NCBI GenBank assembly: GCA_964597265.1
Contig: CAZQWJ010000008.1
Span: forward strand, 1-39,828
Length of the DNA: 39,828 nt
Source of the DNA: CAZQWJ01 sp964597265
Lineage (GTDB): Bacteria > Patescibacteriota > 4484-211 > JAGQKX01
Reading direction: 5' to 3'
Of the stretch, positions 31,396-39,755 are shown piece after piece. Each line of letters starts with the position of its first letter. Positions within the stretch are counted from its first letter, which is position 1. A model generated the notes under the pieces. That model saw only the letters and a program-made list of their open reading frames with translations, was not told where the DNA came from and did no database searches. The translations under genes and the position numbers were made by a program.

Positions 31396-33033
31396 TTATT
31401 CCGTAATAACCTGGTATTCACTGCGTATTCTCTCGAGTATATCTTCTTTGCCTCGTACTGCATCCAACCGTACAAAATCGCCAGTCAAGCGATCTACCCT
31501 ATACGCGTTTTTGATAAGCACATCTACCTCTGAGTACAGCGGAGTATAGTCTTCCAAAAATCTGCTGTCACTTTCAAAATACGTAATATATGAGAACCAT
31601 CCATGCACATGAATAAATGTTGGCTTAGCCTCGTCAAAAATATAGTTATTAAGCGCTGTTGGGTGTTTTTCCAGCGTTGTAGCAATCGTGCTATCTGTCA
31701 AACCAGCTAGATCATAAATCTTAAGGTCAGAGTAATATAACGCGCCTCCCACATCGGGCGTAAGCAACGATCCGTTTGATACCTCAAGCCATTGTGCGTA
31801 ACGGTTAAACCGATGCCCAAAATGCTCACTAACATATGCAAACGGCGCTGTTGGGGATTGGGCAAAAGCCGTAGAGCGATCGCTAAAAGACCCTAAAGCT
31901 ACCACAACATACGTAAGCAAAAGACCTGTGGCAGCGGCATATATGAACGTACTTTTTGAAACATAGCTTTGTATCAATGTGATGATTGATACAGTAAAAG
32001 CTAGATAAAAGAACGGAAAAAAGTTGGTGGCAAAACGATATTCCGGCATCCAGTCGAGTGGCAACAGTACATAGGCTGCCAAAGCCATCAGAGCAGCTAT
32101 TCCTGCCACTCCTACAACCGGCGGAATCTGCTTTCTAACATACAGCACTGCCAGACATACGGCAAATATCACAAGCACAATGGCCGCGATGCTGCTTTCA
32201 TACGCAAACATGCTGCTGACCAGATCAAATGCTTTGGTAAGGCTCTCTTCTCTAAGTGTTAACAGGGAAACCACCCCTTCTTTGGAAGGGCCACCCTTAA
32301 CAACATACGTGTTGGGATAGAGGCTTCCAAAGTATGACAACCGGAACACAAGGTAGCCTCCAAATGTAGCTGCCGCCGGAACTACGTATGCTATCAAGGA
32401 TTTGGCAAAAAGTGCCGGTTTCCTCTGGTGTATATATTGAATGACCAAGAATAGCGGGAACAATCCCATAAAGATCAGCCCATCAGGCCGGGACAAAGCA
32501 GCTATGCCTGCTACTAAACCAGCTAGAATACTTACACGTCTCATACGAGGCTCATCCGCAAAAATGCGAGTAGTAAGATACAATAGCACTGCCACGCATG
32601 CAAAATACAAGGGATTTTCAAGTCCTGAAGTGGTCCAAATAACAAATGACGTATTAATAGACAACATACATAGTGTGATTTCCCCCATCAACAAGCCATA
32701 TTTCTCGCCTCGCAGGCTTTTCATTATCGCAACATATCCAATACCAACCAACACGACACTAAGCATTTTGGTCGTAGCAACAGGCTGGAATATGTTAAGA
32801 AGAAAAAATAACGCGATGAGACCTACCCATGCGGGATTAGAATATCCCTCTACCGGAGGATCATCTGATTGTGCTACTAAACCATGACCCTGCGCCAGAT
32901 TACGAGAATAGGCAAAAGAAATACCTGCATCGTCAATAAGCCACTCCCCAAACAGTGACGTATGCCAGACAAATATGCTCAATGGGATGACTATTGCCAA
33001 ACTGTATACGAGTATCGTTGTGTATTTCATCAT
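31396..33033 (-). CDS. GT-C membrane glycosyltransferase (DD motif, AftB-like)
   Basis: The protein has 545 residues with about ten helices. After the first helix comes WLIDDAGISFAYSRNLAQGHGLVAQ, then VEGYSNPAWVGLIAL. This Asp-Asp and VEGYxNP signature marks a GT-C group with AftB-like arabinosyltransferases and many unassigned bacterial enzymes. A C-terminal outer domain (about 410-545) follows the helices. It uses a polyprenyl-phosphate sugar on the outer face; donor and acceptor are unknown. It is the third gene of a minus-strand run (GT2, GT4, GT-C), 4 bases after the GT4 stop. A second ATG is the next codon. Confidence 0.82.
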   Translation of the reverse strand: MMKYTTILVYSLAIVIPLSIFVWHTSLFGEWLIDDAGISFAYSRNLAQGHGLVAQSDDPPVEGYSNPAWVGLIALFFLLNIFQPVATTKMLSVVLVGIGYVAIMKSLRGEKYGLLMGEITLCMLSINTSFVIWTTSGLENPLYFACVAVLLYLTTRIFADEPRMRRVSILAGLVAGIAALSRPDGLIFMGLFPLFLVIQYIHQRKPALFAKSLIAYVVPAAATFGGYLVFRLSYFGSLYPNTYVVKGGPSKEGVVSLLTLREESLTKAFDLVSSMFAYESSIAAIVLVIFAVCLAVLYVRKQIPPVVGVAGIAALMALAAYVLLPLDWMPEYRFATNFFPFFYLAFTVSIITLIQSYVSKSTFIYAAATGLLLTYVVVALGSFSDRSTAFAQSPTAPFAYVSEHFGHRFNRYAQWLEVSNGSLLTPDVGGALYYSDLKIYDLAGLTDSTIATTLEKHPTALNNYIFDEAKPTFIHVHGWFSYITYFESDSRFLEDYTPLYSEVDVLIKNAYRVDRLTGDFVRLDAVRGKEDILERIRSEYQVITE

Positions 33034-33037
33034 AAAT

Positions 33038-34180
33038 TTAGACAGTTGTAAAAACCTGATCGTATAGATTCTCTATAATAACCTCCCAATCAAAGTGCTC
33101 CCGGACATGTTCCTGTGCCGACGTGGCTAATCCTGCATATTGCTCAGTATTTTCAATGATTTCAAGGAGTTTGGTACTCAGTGATTCGACATCATGCGGC
33201 GGAATCAAAAAACCAGTCTGCTGATCAATGATAATTTCGCGTGTCGAACCAACATCAGTAGCAATCACAATGCAGCCTGCAGCAGCAGCCTCTAAGACAG
33301 TACGCGGCAGACCTTCGTTAAATGAAGGGTTTACAAATACATCAGTTCCTTTGAGCGTCTCTGCTACTTGGGGATACGTAAGCTCACCTAACATCACGAC
33401 TTTGTCTTGCAAACCATCATTGGCTATTTTATCTGCTAATTCAGCCCATAACGGGCCAGTGCCGCCTATATTGAACATGATGTTATTGGTTGGATAATCA
33501 GCAATAACCCTCTTCATGGCTTCGTACAAAACCCAGATGCCTTTTGCTTCAATCAGCCGCCCGATATACGTTATCACCACAGCATCTTCGTTTCTTTCTC
33601 CGTCACCACGATCAAACAGAGCTGTTTCAAGACCGCCATAGATTAAGATGGTATGCTTGATCTCCAGGACTTTTTCGAAAAAGTCCTGCGTGCTTTTGCT
33701 AATCACTACATGATAGTCATAGAAACGCAACGCGATCCTGGCAATAGTCAGGTCAATGAGTTTGGCAAAAAAACGTACATAGCCAAGATGATGTGAGACA
33801 AAACCCGTTCCGTGCCCAATAAAAAGTGATTTTGCTCTTATTAACTTGGCATATATCCATGTCCACCACGTAGCATCAAAAAACCTTGTTTGCGTTCCTA
33901 CGAGGTCATATTTATGCTTTGAGAGCCTCCATAACAGAGGTATCAGACTAAAAGGATTGGGGAGATAAAATTGCTGCTTTACCACATCAAATGCCCCAAC
34001 GCGGTAGATACGCATCCTTTTGTATTCTTCATAAGACGAGGCATTATTGGTGTTGTAACAAAGGATATCTACAGTAATATCTGGATATTTTGTGATAATG
34101 TGAGCAAACAGTTCTTCCGCGTATCTCTCCGCACCGCCACTATGAGGATAAAAGAATGGGGTGATAAATAACAGCTTCAT
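33038..34180 (-). CDS. GT4 family glycosyltransferase
   Basis: The protein has 380 residues. MKLLFITPFFYPHSGGAERYAEEL is a standard GT4 N-terminus. FIGHGTGFVSHH, HVVISKSTQDFF, ITYIGRLIEAKGIWVLYEAM, GTGPLWAELAD and SFNEGLPRTVLEAAAAGCIVIATDVG complete the GT-B fold and donor site. It adds a sugar at the cytoplasmic side to a lipid-linked or surface glycan. It lies 2 bases after the GT2 gene and 4 before the GT-C gene, so the three form an operon. Confidence 0.9.
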   Translation of the reverse strand: MKLLFITPFFYPHSGGAERYAEELFAHIITKYPDITVDILCYNTNNASSYEEYKRMRIYRVGAFDVVKQQFYLPNPFSLIPLLWRLSKHKYDLVGTQTRFFDATWWTWIYAKLIRAKSLFIGHGTGFVSHHLGYVRFFAKLIDLTIARIALRFYDYHVVISKSTQDFFEKVLEIKHTILIYGGLETALFDRGDGERNEDAVVITYIGRLIEAKGIWVLYEAMKRVIADYPTNNIMFNIGGTGPLWAELADKIANDGLQDKVVMLGELTYPQVAETLKGTDVFVNPSFNEGLPRTVLEAAAAGCIVIATDVGSTREIIIDQQTGFLIPPHDVESLSTKLLEIIENTEQYAGLATSAQEHVREHFDWEVIIENLYDQVFTTV

Positions 34181-34182
34181 TT

Positions 34183-34938
34183 TTATACAACTTTATCATA
34201 CATGAAGCCAAATCGGCGGTAGCAAACTTGCCGCAAACGGCCTACTACTAGGTTTTTGTACCAATATTTGAACACATAGGCAGCATGCTGTAAGCCGGTC
34301 TTCCAGAGGATTTGTTTACTTGCACCGTTCTCACGTACTTTAGAAACAATAGGAAATTCACCATAAGTGATACACGGATGAGCAATAGCCGCCAACTTGA
34401 TCTGCGGGGATAAATCCCAGCCTCCTTCATTGAGTTGTAATGCATCCACTACATCCTTACGCACCATCCACATACCTGAGATAGTATCTTGTATCGGATA
34501 TCCATACAAAACGCGCACTTCTGTGTTAAGTAACCACATCCCAAACTCCCTCACGCGAGAAGAAAACTTACTAGAAATACGATGTGTTCGATTGGCACTT
34601 ACTACGTCATAGCGGCCATCGATAAAATAATTCATAAGCTCGGGAATCCGTTCAATAGGGTGTTCGCCATCAGCATCTACAGTAACGATATATTTGCCTT
34701 GCGCAGCTTGCATACCAGTCATGAGCGCATAACCATAACCAATGCCATCGTGCTTACGCGGCTCCAGAATTACACGAGCTCCAGACATTTTTGCAACAGT
34801 CAGACTCTGGTCCGTAGAGCCGTTATCGACTACAATGATTTCATCAACTACATTTTTAAGACGATCGATGATGGACGGAAGAGCTGTTTCTTCGTTATAA
34901 CAGGGGATAACAGCTGTAAGTAAAGGTTGTTTTTGCAT
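34183..34938 (-). CDS. GT2 family glycosyltransferase (DPM-like)
   Basis: The protein has 251 residues. LTAVIPCYNEETALP, IIVVDNGSTDQS and VTVDADGEHP give the GT-A fold with a DxD-type metal site; QDTISGMWMVRKDV follows. There are no C-terminal helices, so unlike the GT2 at 12-12.9 kb it resembles the soluble DPM1 class. It probably forms a polyprenyl-phosphate sugar for the GT-C enzyme in the same operon. A perfect consensus promoter ends 7 bases before the ATG, so the mRNA should begin at the start codon. Confidence 0.88.
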   Translation of the reverse strand: MQKQPLLTAVIPCYNEETALPSIIDRLKNVVDEIIVVDNGSTDQSLTVAKMSGARVILEPRKHDGIGYGYALMTGMQAAQGKYIVTVDADGEHPIERIPELMNYFIDGRYDVVSANRTHRISSKFSSRVREFGMWLLNTEVRVLYGYPIQDTISGMWMVRKDVVDALQLNEGGWDLSPQIKLAAIAHPCITYGEFPIVSKVRENGASKQILWKTGLQHAAYVFKYWYKNLVVGRLRQVCYRRFGFMYDKVV

Positions 34939-34945
34939 ACAACGT

Positions 34946-34974
34946 ATTATAAATTATCCTATAGTTTTTGTCAA
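34946..34974 (-). promoter_or_regulatory. perfect consensus promoter of the GT2-GT4-GT-C operon
   Basis: TTGACA (34974-34969), 17 bases, TATAAT (34951-34946) on the minus strand, then exactly 7 bases to ATG 34938. The -35 overlaps the divergent plus-strand -35 (TTGTCA, 34968-34973). Confidence 0.88.
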
Positions 34975-34996
34975 TCAGCTTATGCTGTGATATGAT
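34968..34996 (+). promoter_or_regulatory. promoter of the divergent 35-37 kb operon
   Basis: TTGTCA (34968-34973), 17 bases, TATGAT (34991-34996). Five bases of its -35 are shared with the opposite promoter. The leader to ATG 35022 is about 18 bases. Confidence 0.65.
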
Positions 34997-35021
34997 TGGC
35001 AGCACTACATCACTTATACGT

Positions 35022-35801
35022 ATGATTAAAGAAATACGTACGGAAATAAAAATCAAAAAAATCCTCGCTCTGGTTGTGTTTTTAACAATTTTGACATTAT
35101 CCGTTGTGTCATTGCCTATTTTTAACGAATCTTTAGAACTACGGGTCGGAGACTTCTCAGTATGGACGTCTCAATATGCGCTGGGAGTCCGAAATGCTAC
35201 ACCTCCCGGAGCTTTTTATACGATTACCCCCTACGACGATATACTGGTTTTCGCTGATGGTACTGAGGAAAAAATTGGATCTAGTCCTGACACGCAAGAG
35301 GCGACACAGACAGGCATATTCAGCCGATTAAGGCAAGGGTTAGAGCAACTGAGGAGAGATATTTACTTACGATTTTTTCAACAGCTACATGCGTATTTTG
35401 CCAACACAGAAAGCGGTCATACCATCTCATATATGGTACAAACCCTCGAACACAACCTCGTAATCAATCGTACTGTTACTACCAATTCGGACAAACCAAT
35501 TATTGCCGTCGGAAAGAGTCTTATTTTTAATCGGTCGGATGAGGTGTACATTGATGGCATACGACTAGAGGATGCGGAGGGTGTGCGGCAAGAAGGACGG
35601 TTGCTCACTCATCCTGGTGCGCAGTATGTAGATCTCTTCAACCCACAGCTCAACTATAAAATACGGATCAACACCACACCAGCTCAAACGATCGTTATTG
35701 ACCCCGATTTTCGTGTTATAACAATCAAAACGTTCTTTGATGAAGCAAAAAATCACCATATCGACACAACACAGATTTTGGAGATCATAAAAAATGAATA
35801 A
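35022..35801 (+). CDS. membrane-anchored extracytoplasmic protein, unknown function
   Basis: The protein has 259 residues. After a short basic start a helix (about 12-30, ILALVVFLTILTLSVVSLPIF) anchors it. The rest is soluble and beta-rich (GDFSVWTSQYALGV, FADGTEEKIG, AVGKSLIFNRSDEVYIDG, TIVIDPDFRVITIKTF). No family is recognised. ATG 35022 is taken because the promoter at 34968-34996 covers earlier possible starts. It overlaps the next start by 8 bases (ATGAATAA). The layout, an anchored unknown followed by a polytopic protein, mirrors 784-4457. Confidence 0.75.
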   Translation: MIKEIRTEIKIKKILALVVFLTILTLSVVSLPIFNESLELRVGDFSVWTSQYALGVRNATPPGAFYTITPYDDILVFADGTEEKIGSSPDTQEATQTGIFSRLRQGLEQLRRDIYLRFFQQLHAYFANTESGHTISYMVQTLEHNLVINRTVTTNSDKPIIAVGKSLIFNRSDEVYIDGIRLEDAEGVRQEGRLLTHPGAQYVDLFNPQLNYKIRINTTPAQTIVIDPDFRVITIKTFFDEAKNHHIDTTQILEIIKNE

Positions 35802-37356
35802 AAAATACCTCACTTTCATCAGTCTACTCATCGTCTTTTGCATTGCACTGATTATTTGGCGCAGTGATAGCCCATATCCATCTGTCATGGGTTGGGATAT
35901 CTTTGCACACCAGAGCTTGTTTTTTGCAATGCAGGAGAACGGGTGGCACGTGCTACCATCGGAAATCTCTGACACATTCTTGGTAAATGCTTATTTTCCT
36001 GTTTTCGCGATCTTCTTAGGCATGTTTCAGCCGCTTTCGAATCTTGTGTCCCTACCTGGATATTTTTATTTATTGGACTCTTTGCATTTCCTGTCAACAA
36101 TTATCGTATCTGCTCTGCTAGCCTGGGTAGTGACCAAAGACCACCTCACTACGTTCCTTGCTGGTGTATTTGGAGCGTTTGCGTATGAGGCAGTAGTGGC
36201 TCAAACATCGTTATTTGCCATACCTCAGAACATCGCCGCCACCCTCGTGATTCTCTCGCTGATCTGGTGGTTACAAGGGCATCGCAACCGAGCACAAATC
36301 GCGATTTTTCCGACCATGTTGTTGCATTTTGTCATTGGTGGGTTTGGCTGGATTGTCCTGGCAGGAACTTGGTTTGCTCAAATCATAGAAAAAAATCTGA
36401 CTGACAAAAACAAATCGCTCTTTTGGCTAGTGATTATTGGTATTCTGGGGTTTGTAGGTGCCATTGGCATTGATTACATTTTGACACTCAACCCTCTTGG
36501 CACCACAGAGAGTATGCAGTTTACCTTTACATTACAGGACAAATACACATACCTCCTGCGAACGTACTCGTATACCTGGATATTTTTTGTCTTGGGCATT
36601 GGGTTTATTTTGATGAAAGCCCAAAAACCTGTCTACGCCAGCGCGGCCTTTTTGGCGTTACTACTGGTTGCTGCGGTTGTATTACCATTACCGTATTCAC
36701 TCAAGTTTTATACTGTTGCCCGCTATCCGGTACATCTGATAATGGCGATTGGTGCTGCTCATTTGATCTATCGTCTCAAGGCATCAACACTGCGTATTGG
36801 GATGATCATATTGCTTGTTGCCACACAGGCGCTTGTCTTTTTTTATAACCAAAACACATTCAAACATGCCTTAGCCTATGGCACTATCCGAACCACTGCC
36901 TCGACATACGAATGGGAAGCAGCGCAGTTTCTGCGTTCTACCTACGGAGATCATCCGTCTGTACTATTGGTGAGCGATCCAGCAACGCAGCATGTACTGG
37001 AAGGACTAAGTGGCATCAATACGCAGGGCGGCGGATTTGCCACTACTGCAACCCGCGAAGTTGTTGATGCTGCATTCCCGTTGACCGATGCAACTCAAAC
37101 ATACCAAGAATTTCTAACGCTCAAAGATGTATTGTATGAAGATTATCCTGATATGGTGCTTTTTGCTGTAAGCGGGAGGTTCATGAATTGGCAACATTTG
37201 GAAGAAAAATTTCGATACGACGAAGGCTATAACATCTGGTCCGCTCGAGATCTGACACCAGAAGGGCAAGGGTATGCCAATCAGCTAGCACAACAGGACG
37301 GATTTAAACAAGTCTTCTCCAACCCCGCCATGGTTATTTTTGAAATCAGGCGGTAG
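35794..37356 (+). CDS. polytopic membrane protein, GT-C-like
   Basis: The protein has 520 residues and about ten helices. After the first helix VMGWDIFAHQSLFFAMQENGW has an acidic residue where GT-C enzymes place their catalytic Asp. The last 140 residues (from about 380) form a soluble outer domain (ASTYEWEAAQFLRSTYGDHPSVLLVSD and on), as in many GT-C proteins. No named family is recognised, so glycosyltransferase is an inference from topology and context. It is coupled to the upstream gene by an 8-base overlap. Confidence 0.65.
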   Translation: MNKKYLTFISLLIVFCIALIIWRSDSPYPSVMGWDIFAHQSLFFAMQENGWHVLPSEISDTFLVNAYFPVFAIFLGMFQPLSNLVSLPGYFYLLDSLHFLSTIIVSALLAWVVTKDHLTTFLAGVFGAFAYEAVVAQTSLFAIPQNIAATLVILSLIWWLQGHRNRAQIAIFPTMLLHFVIGGFGWIVLAGTWFAQIIEKNLTDKNKSLFWLVIIGILGFVGAIGIDYILTLNPLGTTESMQFTFTLQDKYTYLLRTYSYTWIFFVLGIGFILMKAQKPVYASAAFLALLLVAAVVLPLPYSLKFYTVARYPVHLIMAIGAAHLIYRLKASTLRIGMIILLVATQALVFFYNQNTFKHALAYGTIRTTASTYEWEAAQFLRSTYGDHPSVLLVSDPATQHVLEGLSGINTQGGGFATTATREVVDAAFPLTDATQTYQEFLTLKDVLYEDYPDMVLFAVSGRFMNWQHLEEKFRYDEGYNIWSARDLTPEGQGYANQLAQQDGFKQVFSNPAMVIFEIRR

Positions 37357-37387
37357 TTATTACATTACTATTTGACTCGACGACCTA

Positions 37388-37393
37388 TATAGT
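37388..37393 (+). promoter_or_regulatory. -10 element (TATAGT) for the antitoxin gene
   Basis: TATAGT ends 11 bases before ATG 37405. TTGACT (37372-37377) lies too close (10 bases) to be its -35. Confidence 0.3.
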
Positions 37394-37404
37394 ACGTTTT
37401 GACC

Positions 37405-37680
37405 ATGGTATCCAATACTATCATCTCTACTTCAGAAGCAAGAAAACATTTGTATTCACTCATTGAGCAGGTTGGTACCTACGGTCAGACTTTCACCCTT
37501 ACCAAAGGTGGCAAAGCTATGGCCATCCTCATCAACCCTGATGAGCTAGAATCCTGGATAGAAACAAGTACCATACTACATGACAAACAACTCATGAATC
37601 AAATACAATCAGGTCTACAGGACATCGAGGAGGGCAATGTGTACCCGCTTGATCAGGTACGAGATGAAATACTCACATAA
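37405..37680 (+). CDS. Phd/YefM family antitoxin, no adjacent toxin
   Basis: The protein has 91 residues. VSNTIISTSEARKHLYSLIEQVGTYGQTFTLTKGGKAMAILINPDELESWIET is the PhdYeFM fold (DNA-binding N-domain, then a tail that would wrap a toxin). These proteins normally repress their own operon and neutralise a RelE/YoeB or Doc toxin. The next gene is on the other strand and is not a toxin, and the gene upstream is a membrane protein, so no partner is visible. It may act with a distant toxin or as a lone regulator. Confidence 0.85.
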   Translation: MVSNTIISTSEARKHLYSLIEQVGTYGQTFTLTKGGKAMAILINPDELESWIETSTILHDKQLMNQIQSGLQDIEEGNVYPLDQVRDEILT

Positions 37681-37722
37681 GTAAAGACTATTCCTCATAA
37701 TACACAGCAAGTTCCAGGCATG

Positions 37723-37761
37723 AAAAAACCCCTGATCCGAAGACCAGGGGTTCTGTTTTTT
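37723..37761. terminator. bidirectional terminator between antitoxin and lipoprotein genes
   Basis: AACCCCTG (37727-37734) and CAGGGGTT (37745-37752), with an A-run at 37723-37728 and a T-run at 37756-37761. It can stop transcripts from both sides. Confidence 0.8.
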
Positions 37762-37765
37762 CAGT

Positions 37766-37805
37766 AGCCCGAAGGGCAGTGGTGTTACCCACCACCCCTC
37801 GGGCT
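37766..37805 (-). repeat. G+C-rich hairpin after the lipoprotein gene
   Basis: AGCCCGA/TCGGGCT outer arms with inner GTGGTG/CACCAC and GGG/CCC. It lies just beyond the stop at 37817, so this cassette, like the one at 29-30 kb, ends with two hairpins in a row. Confidence 0.7.
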
Positions 37806-37816
37806 GATTCGTTCGC

Positions 37817-39301
37817 CTACGGCCCGACCTGCGGGTCGTACTGCGGCGGAGTGCCCAACCCCCACCACATGACCCACTCAGGGGGGACCTGATCAATCGA
37901 CGTGCCTGCCGGCACAACTTCGGCCGGGAAGCCGAAGAGCGTGTACTGGGTCCACTCGGATCCACACGCTACCAGACCTTCACCATTATTCGTGGTGATA
38001 GTCCGGTTGTACCATGCGGCCACGCCGCAGAAGTCCGAATCCGTCAACCACTCCTGCCACGGGTAATCGTGGTACTCATGGAGGGTTGGCCCCGGCAGGA
38101 TCATGACCTCAAAGGTCAGTGTCTGACCGGGCAAGACGCACATCTGGCCAGGAGTCGCGCCGTATACTTCCTGGCACAACTCCAGCTGGCGAAACCCAGC
38201 TTCATCAATCAGTACGGCTGGCGATGCATAGCGCATCGGCCGCATGCCATACTGCTCGGCGTAGAGCAACTCAAAGTCGCTCACACGCCAGCTGATGGCT
38301 CCGCCGAGGCCGACGTGTACAGGCCGGGTCGGGTCCGCGAATCGGACCACCTCGTTCACCGGCACGGTCTGTTCGTACCGATACCGGTGATCCCGGTGGT
38401 AAAGACCAGGATTATCCCCGTAATAGCCATTGATATAGCTATATGCGGGGTTAATGTAGAGGAACGTTTCAGTCTTGCCCCGAGTTGGGTCAAGACGAAG
38501 TTCCCCCTGGCCAACCACCAGGTCGAGGTCGCGTACGCAGACCCCCTCGTCCCATCCATCGGGAGACTGCATACTGAATGTGTCAACCTCGACACCTCCA
38601 GCATACACCCCGACTATCGGACAATCGCCGACCATCAGTTTGACCTGATAGACGCGATCGTCCGTAGGAGCCACGGGGCGGATTTCAAAGTTGGATGGCA
38701 GACGTAGCGCCGTCTGTGTCTTGTGAATGGTATACGCGGCAATCGCGTTCCCATCCATCTCAACCTCGTAGGCATGAGGCCGAGATACCACAGACGTCTG
38801 GCCAAAGGCCACCGTTCCAAGCAGACCGCTCGGCAGTTCAATTGACTGAACTGCGACAGGGCCTGTTGAGCCGAACGCCTGCTCTCGCAGGGGTTGGCTG
38901 ATCGAAACCGGCAGACGGCCTTCGGTATAGGCCTCGTAGATCTGCCGTTCGTCCCAACCCGCCGCTTTGAGGCTCTCAACCTGGGCGCTCAGATTAGCAC
39001 CCATAGCCTCGAGCGAGGCGCGCTCGAGGACAATCCCCTCACCAACAGCCGGAGCAGGTACGAAACCCTGCTCCCACTCGGCGGGGTCGATTATCTCGGG
39101 CGCACCAGGCCCGTCGCCATCGGCAGGTACTGCTGTTGGCAGTGCCGACTCAACCGGCGTGCAGCCGGCTGGCAACGAGCCATCGGGAAGGCGATACGAA
39201 CACCCTTCCGCGATGCTGGGCACGGGCCCGGCTTCGCCGCAGGCGGCGAGGACAAAGGCCACCACCAGGATGGCCAGGAAAACGAAACTCCGCTTGTTCA
39301 T
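37817..39301 (-). CDS. G+C-rich predicted lipoprotein, foreign-looking
   Basis: The protein has 494 residues. The signal peptide MNKRSFVFLAILVVAFVLAAC ends in a lipobox (VLAAC), so Cys21 would be lipidated. The mature part is rich in Gly, Pro and Tyr with no recognised family (for example SYINGYYGDNPGLYHRDHRYRY and a C-terminal WLTDSDFCGVAAWYN). Base and codon composition match the gene at 29.1-30.4 kb, not the rest of the window. GGAGGAAAA precedes the ATG. It has a long structured leader and paired terminal hairpins. Lipoproteins of this kind are unusual for the host suggested by other genes. It may be acquired or misassembled. A short W...FCG pattern near the C-terminus also occurs in the 29 kb protein. 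Confidence 0.75.
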   Translation of the reverse strand: MNKRSFVFLAILVVAFVLAACGEAGPVPSIAEGCSYRLPDGSLPAGCTPVESALPTAVPADGDGPGAPEIIDPAEWEQGFVPAPAVGEGIVLERASLEAMGANLSAQVESLKAAGWDERQIYEAYTEGRLPVSISQPLREQAFGSTGPVAVQSIELPSGLLGTVAFGQTSVVSRPHAYEVEMDGNAIAAYTIHKTQTALRLPSNFEIRPVAPTDDRVYQVKLMVGDCPIVGVYAGGVEVDTFSMQSPDGWDEGVCVRDLDLVVGQGELRLDPTRGKTETFLYINPAYSYINGYYGDNPGLYHRDHRYRYEQTVPVNEVVRFADPTRPVHVGLGGAISWRVSDFELLYAEQYGMRPMRYASPAVLIDEAGFRQLELCQEVYGATPGQMCVLPGQTLTFEVMILPGPTLHEYHDYPWQEWLTDSDFCGVAAWYNRTITTNNGEGLVACGSEWTQYTLFGFPAEVVPAGTSIDQVPPEWVMWWGLGTPPQYDPQVGP

Positions 39302-39560
39302 TTTTCCTCCAAAAGCTATCCATCAACCCGTAGATCGATGGTGCCCTCCGCGAGGAGGGCGAGGTGAATAAAAGTGCCTAGCGCCCCTTTCGGGGTCTGC
39401 GCAACACCTCGAAAGGCTGGCGCTGGTTTCGATACATGGGTAAGGCGGTCATCATGTATCTAGTTCCCTCAAAAAGGAAAGTCTCAAGATCCAATTTTGG
39501 CCTTGCGGCGTACCGTATTTTTCTCCCCGGCTCGGGCTTGGTTTCTTAAAAAGCTTTCTA
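39302..39560. other. structured leader of the lipoprotein gene and flanking sequence
   Basis: There is no gene. On the minus strand the leader holds hairpins: CCATC/GATGG near 39319-39341, GCCCTCC/GGAGGGC (39342-39359), and a stem at 39382-39402 with GCGCCCC and GGGGTCTGCGC arms. The G+C-rich part ends close to TTGAGAC (39487-39481, minus), the same heptamer found at the start of the 29-30 kb cassette leader. Confidence 0.45.
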
Positions 39561-39755
39561 CTTGCAGGAACAAGATGAGAACAATGGTATTCTGAGGACA
39601 TATAGACTTGTCATTCTGAACGTCTCGGCTGTGCTCGACACAGGCTTGATTCAGAATCCAGGTAGTATCTCTTCTGGATGCCAGCCTACGCTGGCATGAC
39701 AGAAAACAAACCACCACTATCGTGGTATCCATTCTTCCCATTTCGTTCCTGCAAG
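39561..39755. mobile_element. MITE-like element with terminal inverted repeats and nested GTCAT repeat
   Basis: CTTGCAGGAAC (39561-39571) is exactly inverted at 39745-39755, and the similarity continues inward in imperfect form for about 27 bases on each side. Inside lies dispersed repeat copy 3 (39610-39700, GTCATTCTGAA ... GGCATGAC). Its bases 39625-39651 are an exact inverted copy of 26734-26760. It encodes nothing. No target-site duplication is obvious. Confidence 0.6.

Noticed and set aside
37372..37393. TTGACT plus TATAGT as a full promoter for the antitoxin gene
   Set aside because: The spacer is only 10 bases, too short for a sigma-70 promoter; only the -10 is kept as a weak candidate.
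38069..38707. Long plus-strand open frame across the G+C-rich lipoprotein gene
   Set aside because: G+C-rich genes often have open complementary frames. The opposite strand has a signal peptide, lipobox, ribosome site and terminator.
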